DNA of 64,000 nucleotides, from the NCBI RefSeq assembly GCF_001015195.1, contig NZ_LDES01000055.1, positions 1 to 64,000 on the forward strand. Direction: 5' to 3'. The stretch's first letter is position 1, and each line of letters opens with the position of its first letter. The translations under genes and the position numbers were made by a program. The notes under the pieces were generated by a model. That model searched no databases. It was not told the origin of the DNA and saw only the letters and a program-made list of their open reading frames with translations. This document shows positions 1 to 7,909 of the stretch, in pieces. The stretch is from Sphingomonas sp. Y57. GTDB taxonomy: Bacteria > Pseudomonadota > Alphaproteobacteria > Sphingomonadales > Sphingomonadaceae.

Positions 1-1
1 C

Positions 2-451
2 AATTCGGACGAGGGCAATCCCTGGTTCGATGCGCTGAACAAGCCGGCGCTGATGCCGCCCGGCTGGGTGTTCGGCGCCGTCTGGTCGGTTCTCTACATT
101 TTGATGGGCTTGTCGGTCGCGCTGATCCTCAATGCGCGCGGGGCCAAGGGGAGGGGCGTTGCCCTGACCCTTTTCCTGATCCAGCTCGCCTTCAACCTGG
201 CCTGGTCACCGGTCTTCTTCGCAATGCACCAGATCATGACGGCCTTCGTCCTGATCGTGGCGATCTTCCTCTGGGCCTCGGCGACGACGATCGCCTTCCG
301 GAAGATCCGGCTATTGGCGGCATGGCTGATGCTGCCCTATCTGGCGTGGCTGGTCTTCGCCGGGGTGCTGAACTGGCAGGTCCATGAGCGCAATCCGCGC
401 GGCGTGACCGTCATCCAGTCGGTGGGTGACACCCGGATCATCATCGAATAA
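2..451 (+). CDS. tspO: TspO/MBR family tryptophan-rich sensory protein (5' end outside window)
   Basis: Membrane protein of the TspO/peripheral benzodiazepine receptor family, which binds porphyrins and other hydrophobic ligands. The frame is open from base 2 and reads a conserved early motif (NPWFDALNKPALMPPGWVF), so the apparent ATG at 53 lies inside the gene and the true start is left of the window. Four hydrophobic segments follow (LYILMGLSVALIL, FLIQLAFNLAWSPVFF, FVLIVAIFLWAS, AWLMLPYLAWLVFAGVLN), with the family's W-rich pattern NLAWSPVFF and PYLAWLVFA. The C-terminal tail is slightly extended (HERNPRGVTVIQ). The fold assignment is firm. The ligand cannot be deduced. Confidence 0.9.
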   Translation, partial: NSDEGNPWFDALNKPALMPPGWVFGAVWSVLYILMGLSVALILNARGAKGRGVALTLFLIQLAFNLAWSPVFFAMHQIMTAFVLIVAIFLWASATTIAFRKIRLLAAWLMLPYLAWLVFAGVLNWQVHERNPRGVTVIQSVGDTRIIIE

Positions 452-482
452 GGCTCGGCAAGCCCGTGGAGCAGGAAGATAT

Positions 483-728
483 ATGCAGTCCGAAAACCGC
501 TTGTTCGATGACGTCGTGAAGATGCTGAACGGCGCCGCTGGAACCCTGGCCGGCGCCGGTCGCGAAGCGCAGGTGGCGTTCAAGGAGCGGTCCAGGGAAT
601 GGATCGGCGGTCTCGATTTCGTCAGCCGCGAGGAGTTCGAAGCGGTCAAGGCGATGGCGACGGCGGCTCGGGACGAGGCCGAGGCGCTGAAGGCGCGGAT
701 TGCCGAACTCGAACGCGCGGCGAAGTAG
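483..728 (+). CDS. ubiK: Ubiquinone biosynthesis accessory factor UbiK (BMFP-domain protein)
   Basis: Small coiled-coil protein of 81 residues. Family members (E. coli YqiC/UbiK, Brucella membrane fusogenic protein) assist the soluble ubiquinone-biosynthesis complex. The sequence shows the usual plan: MQSENRLFDDVVKMLNGAAG amphipathic start, then a helical C-terminal coil with heptads ending AEALKARIAELERAAK. I chose ATG 483 over an upstream in-frame ATG at 426 because an AGGAAG motif lies just before 483 and the family begins here. The last 83 bases overlap the 3' end of the convergent recombinase gene. Confidence 0.72.
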   Translation: MQSENRLFDDVVKMLNGAAGTLAGAGREAQVAFKERSREWIGGLDFVSREEFEAVKAMATAARDEAEALKARIAELERAAK

Positions 729-2253
729 CGCCTGACCGACGCGCGCGCAGGATGTCGGCGAGCGTCGTTAGATCCTCCAGGCGATAGCGCTCGAGGCGAT
801 GGCCGCCTTCCAGGATGCGGATCGCGCCGCATTTCGGAAAGCGGGATGCGGGGATGAGATAGTATCCCAGCGCCGTCAGATCGTCCCCGGACAACAGGCA
901 GGCAATGACGAAATCGACTTGCCCGCAGCGATCGGTCCGGACTTCCCAGAAACGCTCGCGAACGCTCGACCATAAGCGACAGGTCGCGGCGGCGATGCGG
1001 CAGGCCCGATCGACGACGAGCAGCCCACGCTCCCTATCGCCGCCGATCCTGCAGCCGGCACGCTTCAGGCTGCCGGCGACCTGGGTCGTGAAGGCCGCGG
1101 CTCGGTCGACGGTGACCGCTGGCGTGGGGCAGGCCTTCCGCGCCGGCCGGACATAGCCCACCTTGGCATAGGCGGCGTCGAGGCTGCCATATCGCCGCCG
1201 ATAGCTCGCATGGTTCGGCATGCCGGGTTCCGCGGCTATGAGGGGAAGCGACAGTCGCCCCTTCTCCTCCAGGAGGCGACGAAGAGGCGTCAGCAGGGCC
1301 TCCTCGCTGAGCCGCAGGATCCGCCGATGGCCCCGAACGCGCTGGGCTTCGGCGAACCGCCGGGCGCTGATGATCGGAGGGAGGGCGTTTGGCAGGCGAA
1401 CCCATTCCTCCCGCGGATTGCGGCGGGCCGAGGCACCCAGCTTTTGCGACGTGCAATTGAAGGTCGCGGTGCCCATGTAGATCTCGGAGGTCAGGACCTT
1501 CCTGACGAGGAACTTCGTCCATGGCCCTCCCCTGACCGCGGGCCGCCCCTCATGATTGAGCAGGGCCGCGATTTGGGCGTCGGACAGGGAATCGCGGACG
1601 GAGAGCCGATAGATCCGACGGATCAGCGCCATCTCATCCGGTGGCCCCTGTACGAGAACGACCTTCTCCCAGCGCAGATTCTTCGCCTCGCCGGGCTGGA
1701 GCAACCCCTTCGGCCGTCCCTGCTCGTCGAGGAGCAGCCGCCGGAGCCCATAAGGCGTGCGCCCGCCCATCCGATAGCCGAGTTCGAACTGCCGGACCTG
1801 GGCGGACCAGACCTTGCGGGACAGCTCGCGGCTATATTCGCCGGCCATCACCCGCTTGAGGTTCTTCATGATCGCGGAGGTAAGGCTCCCGTCATTCTCG
1901 AAGGCCTCGGCGCAATAGTGGATCGGGATGCCGGCATTGCGGACGAGCCATTCATAATGGGCGCTTTCATCGGTGTCCTGGAAGCGGCCCCAGCGGCTGA
2001 TGTCGTAGACCAGCACCGCCTCGAAGCCGGGCGCGCCGCCTAGCACGTCGGACAGGAGTTTCTGCAATTCCCTGCGCCTGGCGAAAGTCAGCCCGCTCCG
2101 GCCGGGGTCGGCATAGGTCCTGACTATCTCGAAGCCGTGGGAGGCCGCGTAAGTCTCGATCGCTGCCGTCTGGTTGGATAGCGAGTAACGCTGCTGGTCC
2201 GTCGACATACGGATATACTGAGCCGCGCGAAGTGGATTTGATGCAGCAACCAT
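646..2253 (-). CDS. Large serine recombinase (resolvase/invertase N-terminal plus Recombinase domain)
   Basis: Site-specific DNA recombinase of 535 residues. The resolvase catalytic domain occupies about 1-150: nucleophile Ser17 within YIRMSTDQQ and the arginine cluster DISRWGR. A Recombinase (PF07508-like) region follows (residues about 165-290, GYRMGGRTPYGLRR, LTSEIYMGTATFN). The C-terminal half is not the usual zinc-ribbon arrangement: cysteines are scattered and I see no CxxC pair. ATG 2253 has a GGGGAAG ribosome site. The last 28 codons are Pro/Ser/Arg-rich and run antisense into ubiK, so the functional stop of the ancestral protein may have been lost. Probable mobility gene of the adjacent accessory block. 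Confidence 0.85.
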   Translation of the reverse strand: MVAASNPLRAAQYIRMSTDQQRYSLSNQTAAIETYAASHGFEIVRTYADPGRSGLTFARRRELQKLLSDVLGGAPGFEAVLVYDISRWGRFQDTDESAHYEWLVRNAGIPIHYCAEAFENDGSLTSAIMKNLKRVMAGEYSRELSRKVWSAQVRQFELGYRMGGRTPYGLRRLLLDEQGRPKGLLQPGEAKNLRWEKVVLVQGPPDEMALIRRIYRLSVRDSLSDAQIAALLNHEGRPAVRGGPWTKFLVRKVLTSEIYMGTATFNCTSQKLGASARRNPREEWVRLPNALPPIISARRFAEAQRVRGHRRILRLSEEALLTPLRRLLEEKGRLSLPLIAAEPGMPNHASYRRRYGSLDAAYAKVGYVRPARKACPTPAVTVDRAAAFTTQVAGSLKRAGCRIGGDRERGLLVVDRACRIAAATCRLWSSVRERFWEVRTDRCGQVDFVIACLLSGDDLTALGYYLIPASRFPKCGAIRILEGGHRLERYRLEDLTTLADILRARRSGATSPRVRVRQSAPSAPRPRPEPPSPSP

Positions 2254-2272
2254 GGTCTTCCCCGGCAGCGTG

Positions 2273-2641
2273 TCAGGCGGCCAGGCCCATCGCCTCCACC
2301 TTTGCGAGGATCATAGCCTTGGCGAGAGCCGCGAGGGTCTCGATCGACCAACTCCCGACCTTGCGCGCCGCACGTTTCACCGATCTCCAGACCGCGGGAT
2401 CGCGGATATGGTCGAGGAAATCATAGCCCTCCCAGGTCAGCCGCAGGCACATCCATGGCTGCCGAACCGAACGATCTGGGAGCGCGGTTTGAAGAAGGCC
2501 TTTTTCAATGAGGAGATGTACATGGAAATGTACCGCCTCTGGGGAAAACCCCTCGATCCGAGGGAGGCGAAGAACTTCGCAGCGATCATCAGCTTCAATG
2601 GCTAGAAGGATCGCGCGGATAAGGTCCGAGTCGCGTCGCAT
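2273..2641 (-). CDS. DUF2513 domain protein
   Basis: Protein of 122 residues that begins MRRDSDLIRAILLAIEAD, the signature start of DUF2513, a family of unknown function common in phages and integrative elements. The fold appears to be a winged-helix-like unit (SPEAVHFHVHLLIEKGLLQ, then LRLTWEGYDFLDHIRDPAVW), which would suit a small DNA-binding regulator. That is inference. It ends 19 bases before the recombinase start, so the two are likely co-transcribed with this gene first. Confidence 0.7.
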   Translation of the reverse strand: MRRDSDLIRAILLAIEADDRCEVLRLPRIEGFSPEAVHFHVHLLIEKGLLQTALPDRSVRQPWMCLRLTWEGYDFLDHIRDPAVWRSVKRAARKVGSWSIETLAALAKAMILAKVEAMGLAA

Positions 2642-2686
2642 CCAGTCTAGATTTCACATGAAATCCTACTTTTACAGAGATTTTTC

Positions 2687-2806
2687 GTGATCGAAGATCG
2701 AGAGATTTGGGCCTGCGCCAGCTTGATCCTGCATGGCGATGCCGCCGGCTTGCATGCGGCGCAGCGCGCCGACGAACTGCTCGAGGCCGGCGATATCACG
2801 CACTGA
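2687..2806 (+). CDS. Tiny hypothetical protein, resembling DUF6961-type sphingomonad proteins
   Basis: A 39-codon frame with GTG start begins VIEDREIWACASLILHG and ends EAGDITH. The opening (acidic pair, EIWACA, HG, then an alpha-helical RADELL) resembles small sphingomonad proteins I associate with DUF6961, which are usually around 60 residues, so this copy may be shortened at its C terminus. An AGAGA motif lies about 8 bases upstream of the GTG. It is isolated between two genes on the other strand. The family link is from memory and not verified. Confidence 0.35.
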   Translation: MIEDREIWACASLILHGDAAGLHAAQRADELLEAGDITH

Positions 2807-2812
2807 CGGTTC

Positions 2813-3004
2813 CTAGATGGGCTTGGCGCCGGGCGTTCCGCATTTGGCGAATTTGCCCTTGGCGTCCTTGCAGCGCTTCGGCTGGGCTTTCTTCTCCGGG
2901 CACTTCACGAACTTGCCCTTGGCATCGTTGCAAGGAGCGGCGACCGACGGTGCCGCGGCCGTGAACATCAACGCGGTAGCAACAGCGATACAAAGAGCCT
3001 TCAT
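2813..3004 (-). CDS. Small secreted Cys/Lys-rich repeat protein
   Basis: Protein of 63 residues. A signal peptide (MKALCIAVATALMFTAAAPSVAA) is followed by two near-identical copies of a CxDAKGKFxKC unit, at about residues 25-35 and 45-55, separated by a Lys/Pro-rich linker. The two repeats carry the same cysteine spacing, so the mature 40-residue peptide probably forms two small disulfide loops or binds metal in the periplasm. I do not recognise a named family. An AGGAGAAGG-type ribosome site precedes the ATG at 3004. Confidence 0.65.
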   Translation of the reverse strand: MKALCIAVATALMFTAAAPSVAAPCNDAKGKFVKCPEKKAQPKRCKDAKGKFAKCGTPGAKPI

Positions 3005-3127
3005 CGTCCTTCTCCTGATGGGGCGGCGGCCGGAGACTGCGCCGGAAAGGTTCCCATGGAAAGTGAAGGATTGTTAATTGGCATGACCATGATCCGATGC
3101 GGCTCGCAGCGGCCTCTCCAGCACGGC

Positions 3128-3541
3128 TCAGTCGTCGGGCCAGATCGGATCCACATGATAATGGTCATCCTCCGAAGCCGGTGGCCCCTTCACCTTCCGG
3201 ATATCGGGCAGGATCGGCTCGCTGCCATCGAGCGACACCCGGATAACGGCCGCTGTTCGCGTGGCTTGCTGGAAGATGGCAATGACCTCTTCGCCTTGCC
3301 GGATATGCCGACCGATGAAAGGAGCACGCTCGGCCGAAACATAGCCGATCGGCACGCCGCGGGCCGACAGGATCAGGATGGCCTGCGGATCATGCGGATT
3401 GTCGGGTTCAAGCACGAGTTCGACCGGCTCACCGGGACGGCACGTTGCGATCTCGAAGCGCCGCGGGACACTCCCTTGGGCCTTCGGTTTATTGTTAGCG
3501 AAATCGGCGCCTCTGACGGCAAGGGAAAGTTGGCGGGGCAT
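3128..3541 (-). CDS. HIRAN domain protein
   Basis: Stand-alone HIRAN domain of 137 residues. HIRAN domains bind 3' DNA ends in eukaryotic HLTF/Rad5 and occur in bacteria near helicases, nucleases and repair genes. Visible family pattern: LAVRGADFANN at the start, GEPVELVLEPDNPHDPQAI with the conserved NPHDPxAI core, GVPIGYVSAERA, and a C-terminal beta region. The acidic/His tail (ASEDDHYHVDPIWPDD) is unusual. It is transcribed divergently from the DUF763 gene with a 192-base gap holding an AT-rich stretch (about 3649-3665). Family call firm; role inferred. Confidence 0.8.
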   Translation of the reverse strand: MPRQLSLAVRGADFANNKPKAQGSVPRRFEIATCRPGEPVELVLEPDNPHDPQAILILSARGVPIGYVSAERAPFIGRHIRQGEEVIAIFQQATRTAAVIRVSLDGSEPILPDIRKVKGPPASEDDHYHVDPIWPDD

Positions 3542-3733
3542 GATGGCTCATCGACCATGCGGCCCGAATGTGCGGAGCGCAACCGCCCAGCATGAAGGAC
3601 AGAGAGGAGGCCATCCCGACGATCTAGACCATCTGTTCCCTTGATGTTCTCTATATGTTATATAGGTGGAGATGAAGCCTCGGCCTGTAAATCTGCTCGA
3701 TATCCTCCTTCCGACCTCGGCGGTCGTAATCTG

Positions 3734-4996
3734 ATGGGGCGGCGTGCGGGCAGCGCCGACCTTCCTCTCCATGGCGGGCGCGTGCCGGCCTGGCTCGGCC
3801 AGCGCATGGCCCGCCTCGGCGCCGTCATCGTCGAGGCGATCATCCTCGAATATGGCCGCGACGAGCTGCTCCGGCGCCTGGCCCATCCTTTCTGGTTCCA
3901 GTCCTTCGGGGCCGTGATGGGTATGGACTGGCATTCATCGGGGATCACGACGAGCGTGATCGGTGCGCTGAAGCGCGGCTTGGCGCCCTTGTCGGGTGAA
4001 CTCGGCATCCACGTCTGTGGCGGGCGGGGTCGACACAGCAGGGCGACGCCGGGAGAGCTTGTAACGGTCGGTGATCGCGTGGGCATCGATGGCTCGGCCT
4101 TAGCCCTGACCAGCCGACTAGTCGCAAAGATCGACAGCGCAGCCGTTCAGGACGGGTTCGATCTCTATCTCCACGGCTTCATCGTCAGCGATGACGGCCG
4201 CTGGGTCGTCGTCCAGCAGGGCATGAACGGGGATCGCCGGCAAGCAAGGCGATATCATTGGCTGTCGGAGGGACTGGAGAGCTTCGTCGACGCACCGCAT
4301 GCCGCCATCGAAGGGCGACAGCAGGGCAGAATCGTCAACCTGGCGGATCGGCGCGCCGCGGAGTCGCGGGGCCGTCAGCTAGAACTGCTTGGCGACATCG
4401 GCCCGACGGGGATCGCCCGCGAATTCGCGCGGTTGGAGGGCAAGGCCGCGTCGGCCGGGGGGCCGGAACCGCTGCTGCCGCATCTGATCCTGCCGGACCA
4501 TCACGACGTACGGCCCGAAGATATCGTCGATCGGCGGCTTCATGCGGCCTTCGCTGCCGCTGCGGATCGCGGGCCCGAGGATTTTGCCCAATTGCTGCTG
4601 GTTCCGGGGGTCGGCGCGCGCACGGTGCGCGCGCTGGCGCTGGTGGCAGAAGTCGTCCACGGCGCTCCTTGCCGCTTCAGCGATCCAGCGCGCTTCTCGC
4701 TTGCGCATGGCGGAAAGGACCGGCACCCTTATCCGGTACCGACCAAGGTCTACGACCATACGATTACGGTGATGAAGTCGGCCGTCGTGCGAGCGAAGCT
4801 CGGGCACGAAGAGGAGCTGGCGGCGCTCCGGCGCCTCGACGCGCAGGCGCGGCGGCTGGAGGCGACGGCCTCGGGGCCCGCGGTGGAGGCGATCATCGCC
4901 GAAGAAAATAGCCGTTCGCACGAATATGGCGGCCGCAGCGTATTCGGCTGGGAGCCACCCTGCGACGCGGGGACCGCGCGTGGCCGCTCCACCTGA
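3734..4996 (+). CDS. DUF763 family protein with helix-hairpin-helix
   Basis: Protein of 420 residues of the poorly characterised DUF763 family, which is found in archaea and some bacteria. Start ATG 3734 was chosen because the family begins RAGSADLPLHGGRVPAWL; an upstream ATG at 3641 adds a non-family leader. Further conserved blocks are MGMDWHSSGITTSVIGALKR, DGFDLYLHGFIV and VVVQQGMN, with acidic and glutamine residues on predicted strands that could be nuclease-like (inference). Near the C terminus, LLLVPGVGARTVRALALVAE is a classic helix-hairpin-helix, implying DNA binding, followed by DRHPYPVP. Paired divergently with the HIRAN gene. Confidence 0.75.
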   Translation: MGRRAGSADLPLHGGRVPAWLGQRMARLGAVIVEAIILEYGRDELLRRLAHPFWFQSFGAVMGMDWHSSGITTSVIGALKRGLAPLSGELGIHVCGGRGRHSRATPGELVTVGDRVGIDGSALALTSRLVAKIDSAAVQDGFDLYLHGFIVSDDGRWVVVQQGMNGDRRQARRYHWLSEGLESFVDAPHAAIEGRQQGRIVNLADRRAAESRGRQLELLGDIGPTGIAREFARLEGKAASAGGPEPLLPHLILPDHHDVRPEDIVDRRLHAAFAAAADRGPEDFAQLLLVPGVGARTVRALALVAEVVHGAPCRFSDPARFSLAHGGKDRHPYPVPTKVYDHTITVMKSAVVRAKLGHEEELAALRRLDAQARRLEATASGPAVEAIIAEENSRSHEYGGRSVFGWEPPCDAGTARGRST

Positions 4997-5118
4997 GCTT
5001 CGATGCCGTACATTTTGCGACACATTTCCCCTAGGCCGGGGAAATTTCCGCGACAGACCTGAGGCACTTTCTCTTCAACGCCATCGAGGCGTTTGCAGAT
5101 TGATCAAGGAGAAAGTCC

Positions 5119-5475
5119 GTGAAAAAGTTCATCCTCGCCGCGGTTGGTGCCTCGCTGCTCACCACGCCGGTCTTCGCCGCTTCCTTCCAGGCCCATGGCC
5201 CCAATGACCGCGGCCGGATCGAGCAAAAGCATCGTCCGGAGATCCGCCGCGACGCTTATCGGCCGGGCAAGGTCCAGTTCCGCCAGAGCTGGAAGCGCGG
5301 CGACCGCTTCGACGCCCGCAGGGCCTATAATTATCGGGTGATCGGCAACCCCCGCGTCTATCGCCTGCACGACGCGCCCCGCGGCTATCGCTGGGTCCAG
5401 TCTGGCAACGACGCGGTGCTGGTCGGCATCGCCACCGGCATCATCGCCTCGGTGATGGCCAACGTCATCCGCTAA
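5119..5475 (+). CDS. RcnB-like periplasmic protein
   Basis: Exported protein of 118 residues with signal peptide MKKFILAAVGASLLTTPVFA. The mature N-terminal part is basic and Arg/Gln-rich. The C-terminal part has the RcnB pattern: YRLHDAPRGYRWVQSGNDAVLVGIATGIIASVM. E. coli RcnB takes part in nickel/cobalt homeostasis; in sphingomonads many paralogues exist and their role is unclear. GTG start at 5119 preceded by a near-perfect AAGGAGAAAG. A strong terminator follows directly. Confidence 0.82.
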   Translation: MKKFILAAVGASLLTTPVFAASFQAHGPNDRGRIEQKHRPEIRRDAYRPGKVQFRQSWKRGDRFDARRAYNYRVIGNPRVYRLHDAPRGYRWVQSGNDAVLVGIATGIIASVMANVIR

Positions 5476-5493
5476 GGGGCCGCCCGCGGCACA

Positions 5494-5522
5494 AGCCCCC
5501 CGGACGTTCGTTCCGGGGGGCT
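5494..5522 (+). terminator. Rho-independent terminator after the RcnB-like gene
   Basis: Perfect 11-base-pair stem (AGCCCCCCGGA at 5494-5504 with TCCGGGGGGCT at 5512-5522), 7-base loop, followed by TTTG. It sits 19 bases after the stop codon and 34 bases before the response regulator start, so it separates the RcnB-like gene from the two-component operon. Confidence 0.88.
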
Positions 5523-5556
5523 TTGCTGTCCCCGCCGCACAGGGTAACCCGCTGTC

Positions 5557-6273
5557 ATGAGCTCCGAACCGCACATCCTCGTCGTCGACGACGAACGCGA
5601 CATCCGTGATCCGCTCGCCCAATATCTCGGCAAGAATGGCCTGCGCGTCTCGAAGGCGGCGGATGCCGCCGCGGCGCGCGAGATCCTCGCTGTCCACGCC
5701 ATCGACCTCGTGCTGCTCGATATCATGATGCCCGGAGAGGACGGGCTGGCGCTCGCCGGTTTCGTCCGCGCGAACAGCGCCATCCCCGTCATTCTGCTCA
5801 CCGCCAAAGCGGAGGAGATCGACAGGATCATCGGCCTGGAGATCGGCGCCGACGACTATGTCACCAAGCCGTTCAGCCCGCGCGAGCTGCTGGCGCGCAT
5901 CAAGGCGGTGCTGCGCCGGTCGGCGGGAACGGCGACGGTCCGCGCGCCCGACGCCGAAGGCTACGCGTTCGGCTCGTGGGTACTGCGCACGCAGGATCGC
6001 GAGCTCGTCGACGCCGGGGGCGTCTCGGTGCCGCTTTCGACCGGCGAATATAATCTGCTGCTCGCCTTCGTTACCCATCCGCGCCGGGTGCTCACCCGCG
6101 ATCAGTTGCTCGACCTGAGTCAGGGGCGCGAGCTGGCCGCCTTCGAACGCAGCATCGACAATCATGTCAGCCGGCTGCGCCGCAAGCTCGAGGCGGACTC
6201 GACCGATCCCAAGCTGATCAAGACGGTATGGGGCGGCGGCTACATGCTGGCCGCGGACGTCCGCAAGATATGA
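5557..6273 (+). CDS. OmpR-family response regulator
   Basis: DNA-binding response regulator of 238 residues. Receiver domain about 6-118: acidic pocket Asp11/Asp12, phospho-acceptor Asp55 in LLLDIMMPG, switch Thr in LLTAK and Lys in DDYVTKPFSPREL. Winged-helix effector domain about 135-235 with RSIDNHVSRLRRKLE and TVWGGGYML. Stop overlaps the start of the histidine kinase gene (ATGA), so the pair is translationally coupled. Stimulus unknown. Confidence 0.93.
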   Translation: MSSEPHILVVDDERDIRDPLAQYLGKNGLRVSKAADAAAAREILAVHAIDLVLLDIMMPGEDGLALAGFVRANSAIPVILLTAKAEEIDRIIGLEIGADDYVTKPFSPRELLARIKAVLRRSAGTATVRAPDAEGYAFGSWVLRTQDRELVDAGGVSVPLSTGEYNLLLAFVTHPRRVLTRDQLLDLSQGRELAAFERSIDNHVSRLRRKLEADSTDPKLIKTVWGGGYMLAADVRKI

Positions 6274-7598
6274 GGCGCTTCCTGCCTCGCAGCCTCGCCG
6301 CGCAGATGCTGCTGCTGCTCGGTGTGGCGCTGCTGGTGGCGCAGATCGTCAACTTCGCCCTGATCCTCAACGAGCGCCAGAAGCTGAGCCTCGCCCAGAA
6401 TGAGGGGCCGGCCATCACGCGCTATGCGCAAGTCGCCTCGGACATGTCGACGGCCCTGCCCGACCTGCGCGACGCGCTGTTGTCGGACATGTCGCGGCGC
6501 GGCGAGCGTTTCGCATTGCAGGCCGATGCCGGCGTCGCCGAGGCGCTTCGCCAGGGCGAGATCGAGAAGAAGTTGTCCGCGGCGCTGGCCGGGCAGGGCA
6601 TCGCGCCGCGTGCGCTGCGTGCGGCCTTTGCCGAGGAGACCCGCAGCCACGGCCCGCCGCGACGGCGCCTGGTCCTGGCGACGCGGCAGGACGACGGCAG
6701 GTGGCTGGTCGGCCGCATGCCGGTGCCGCCGCGTGACGAATGGCTCGCCGCTCGCCTCGCTGCGGCGACGCTGCTCGTCTATGTGATCGTGCTTGGGGCG
6801 AGCGGCTGGATCGCCCTGCGGCTCGCCCGGCCGCTGCGCGACCTGACGCGGGCCGCCAATGCCTTTGGCGGGCGCGACGAGCCCATGATGGTGACGCCGG
6901 CGGGCCCCGACGACCTGCGCCAGGCGATCGCCGCGTTCAACGCAATGAACCGCCGCGTCGTCGCGTTGCTCGACGACAAGGATCGCATGCTGGGGGCGCT
7001 CGGCCACGACCTGCGCACGCCGCTCGCCTCCCTGCGGATCCGGGTGGAAAGCATGGAGCCTCCGGAAGAGCGCGACGCCGCCGTCGCGAAGATCGGCGAG
7101 ATGGCGGACATGCTCGAGGAAATCCTGATGCTCGCGCGCGCCGGCCGCGCGCGTGAGCCGGCCAGGCCGATGGACGTGACTGCGCTCGTTGAGATGCTGG
7201 TTGACGAGCAGCGGGAACTGGGGCGGGCGGCCCGGATGGCGACCGAGCAGCGGGTCGTCGCTTCGGTCCAGCCTGGCCCGCTCCGCCGCGCCGTCGCCAA
7301 TCTGATCGACAATGCCATCACATATGGCGGCAGTGCGAGCGCGAGCGTGGCGTCGGTTCCGGGCGGCGTCGAGATCCGCATCGCGGACGAAGGCCCCGGC
7401 CTGGCGGAGGAAGAACTGGAGCGGGTATTCGAGCCCTTCTACCGCGTCGAAGGATCGCGCAGCCGAGAAACCGGCGGAGCGGGCCTCGGCCTCGCCATCG
7501 CCCGCTCCATCGCCGAGAGCCACGGCGGCACGCTGACGCTCGAGCGGGCCGACCGGGAGCGCGGCGGCCTCGTCGCGATCCTGACGCTGCCCCTCTAG
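6270..7598 (+). CDS. Sensor histidine kinase, partner of the upstream OmpR-type regulator
   Basis: Inner-membrane kinase of 442 residues. Transmembrane helix about 10-32, periplasmic sensor about 33-160 rich in Arg/Ala, second helix about 163-187, HAMP (RLARPLRDLTRAANAF), dimerisation domain with phospho-His near 246 (LGHDLRTPLASLRIRV), ATP-binding domain with N box NLIDNAITYGG, G1 DEGPGLAEEEL and G2 GAGLGLAIA. ATG 6270 overlaps the regulator stop by four bases; an upstream in-frame ATG would extend into the regulator gene and is unlikely. Periplasmic domain does not suggest a ligand. Confidence 0.92.
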   Translation: MRRFLPRSLAAQMLLLLGVALLVAQIVNFALILNERQKLSLAQNEGPAITRYAQVASDMSTALPDLRDALLSDMSRRGERFALQADAGVAEALRQGEIEKKLSAALAGQGIAPRALRAAFAEETRSHGPPRRRLVLATRQDDGRWLVGRMPVPPRDEWLAARLAAATLLVYVIVLGASGWIALRLARPLRDLTRAANAFGGRDEPMMVTPAGPDDLRQAIAAFNAMNRRVVALLDDKDRMLGALGHDLRTPLASLRIRVESMEPPEERDAAVAKIGEMADMLEEILMLARAGRAREPARPMDVTALVEMLVDEQRELGRAARMATEQRVVASVQPGPLRRAVANLIDNAITYGGSASASVASVPGGVEIRIADEGPGLAEEELERVFEPFYRVEGSRSRETGGAGLGLAIARSIAESHGGTLTLERADRERGGLVAILTLPL

Positions 7599-7909
7599 CC
7601 GAATGTGCCGATAGGATCGCGGATCACAGGGCATTCCAGAGGCAATTTGCTCTCGGCCATCCGCCTCTGAGCAGCGAGAGGCAATGAGCCCGCAGACGTC
7701 CGGGGAAACAATAGAAGCCTGCGGGCTCACCTCCAGAATGACCGCTCGGGTGGGGGCGGTCGGCGCTAAAACCGGCTGATCGTATCTCGGTTCCATGGAT
7801 CGATGCTCAGCCGAGTTCCAGGAGGAGCCGGTGGAAGCAACCACGGTGCACTGGAAATGCCGCTCGCCCGTTCCGAGCGGGAAGGCTCCCGCTTCAGGTG
7901 GTGACGAAG
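7599..7909. other. Intergenic region between convergent signalling operons
   Basis: A 311-base gap between the 3' ends of the histidine kinase (+) and the HWE kinase (-). No frame in it looks like a gene. It holds the inverted repeat at 7685-7729 and a second, shorter GC-rich inverted repeat (GACCGC near 7740, GCGGTC near 7757). These are reasonable terminators for the two converging transcripts, though neither has a clear T run. Confidence 0.5.
7685..7729. repeat. 11-bp perfect inverted repeat, candidate bidirectional terminator
   Basis: TGAGCCCGCAG (7685-7695) and CTGCGGGCTCA (7719-7729) are perfectly complementary, with a 23-base purine-rich loop. It lies between two convergent genes. The long loop and lack of a T tract make it less typical than the terminator at 5494-5522. 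Confidence 0.5.
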
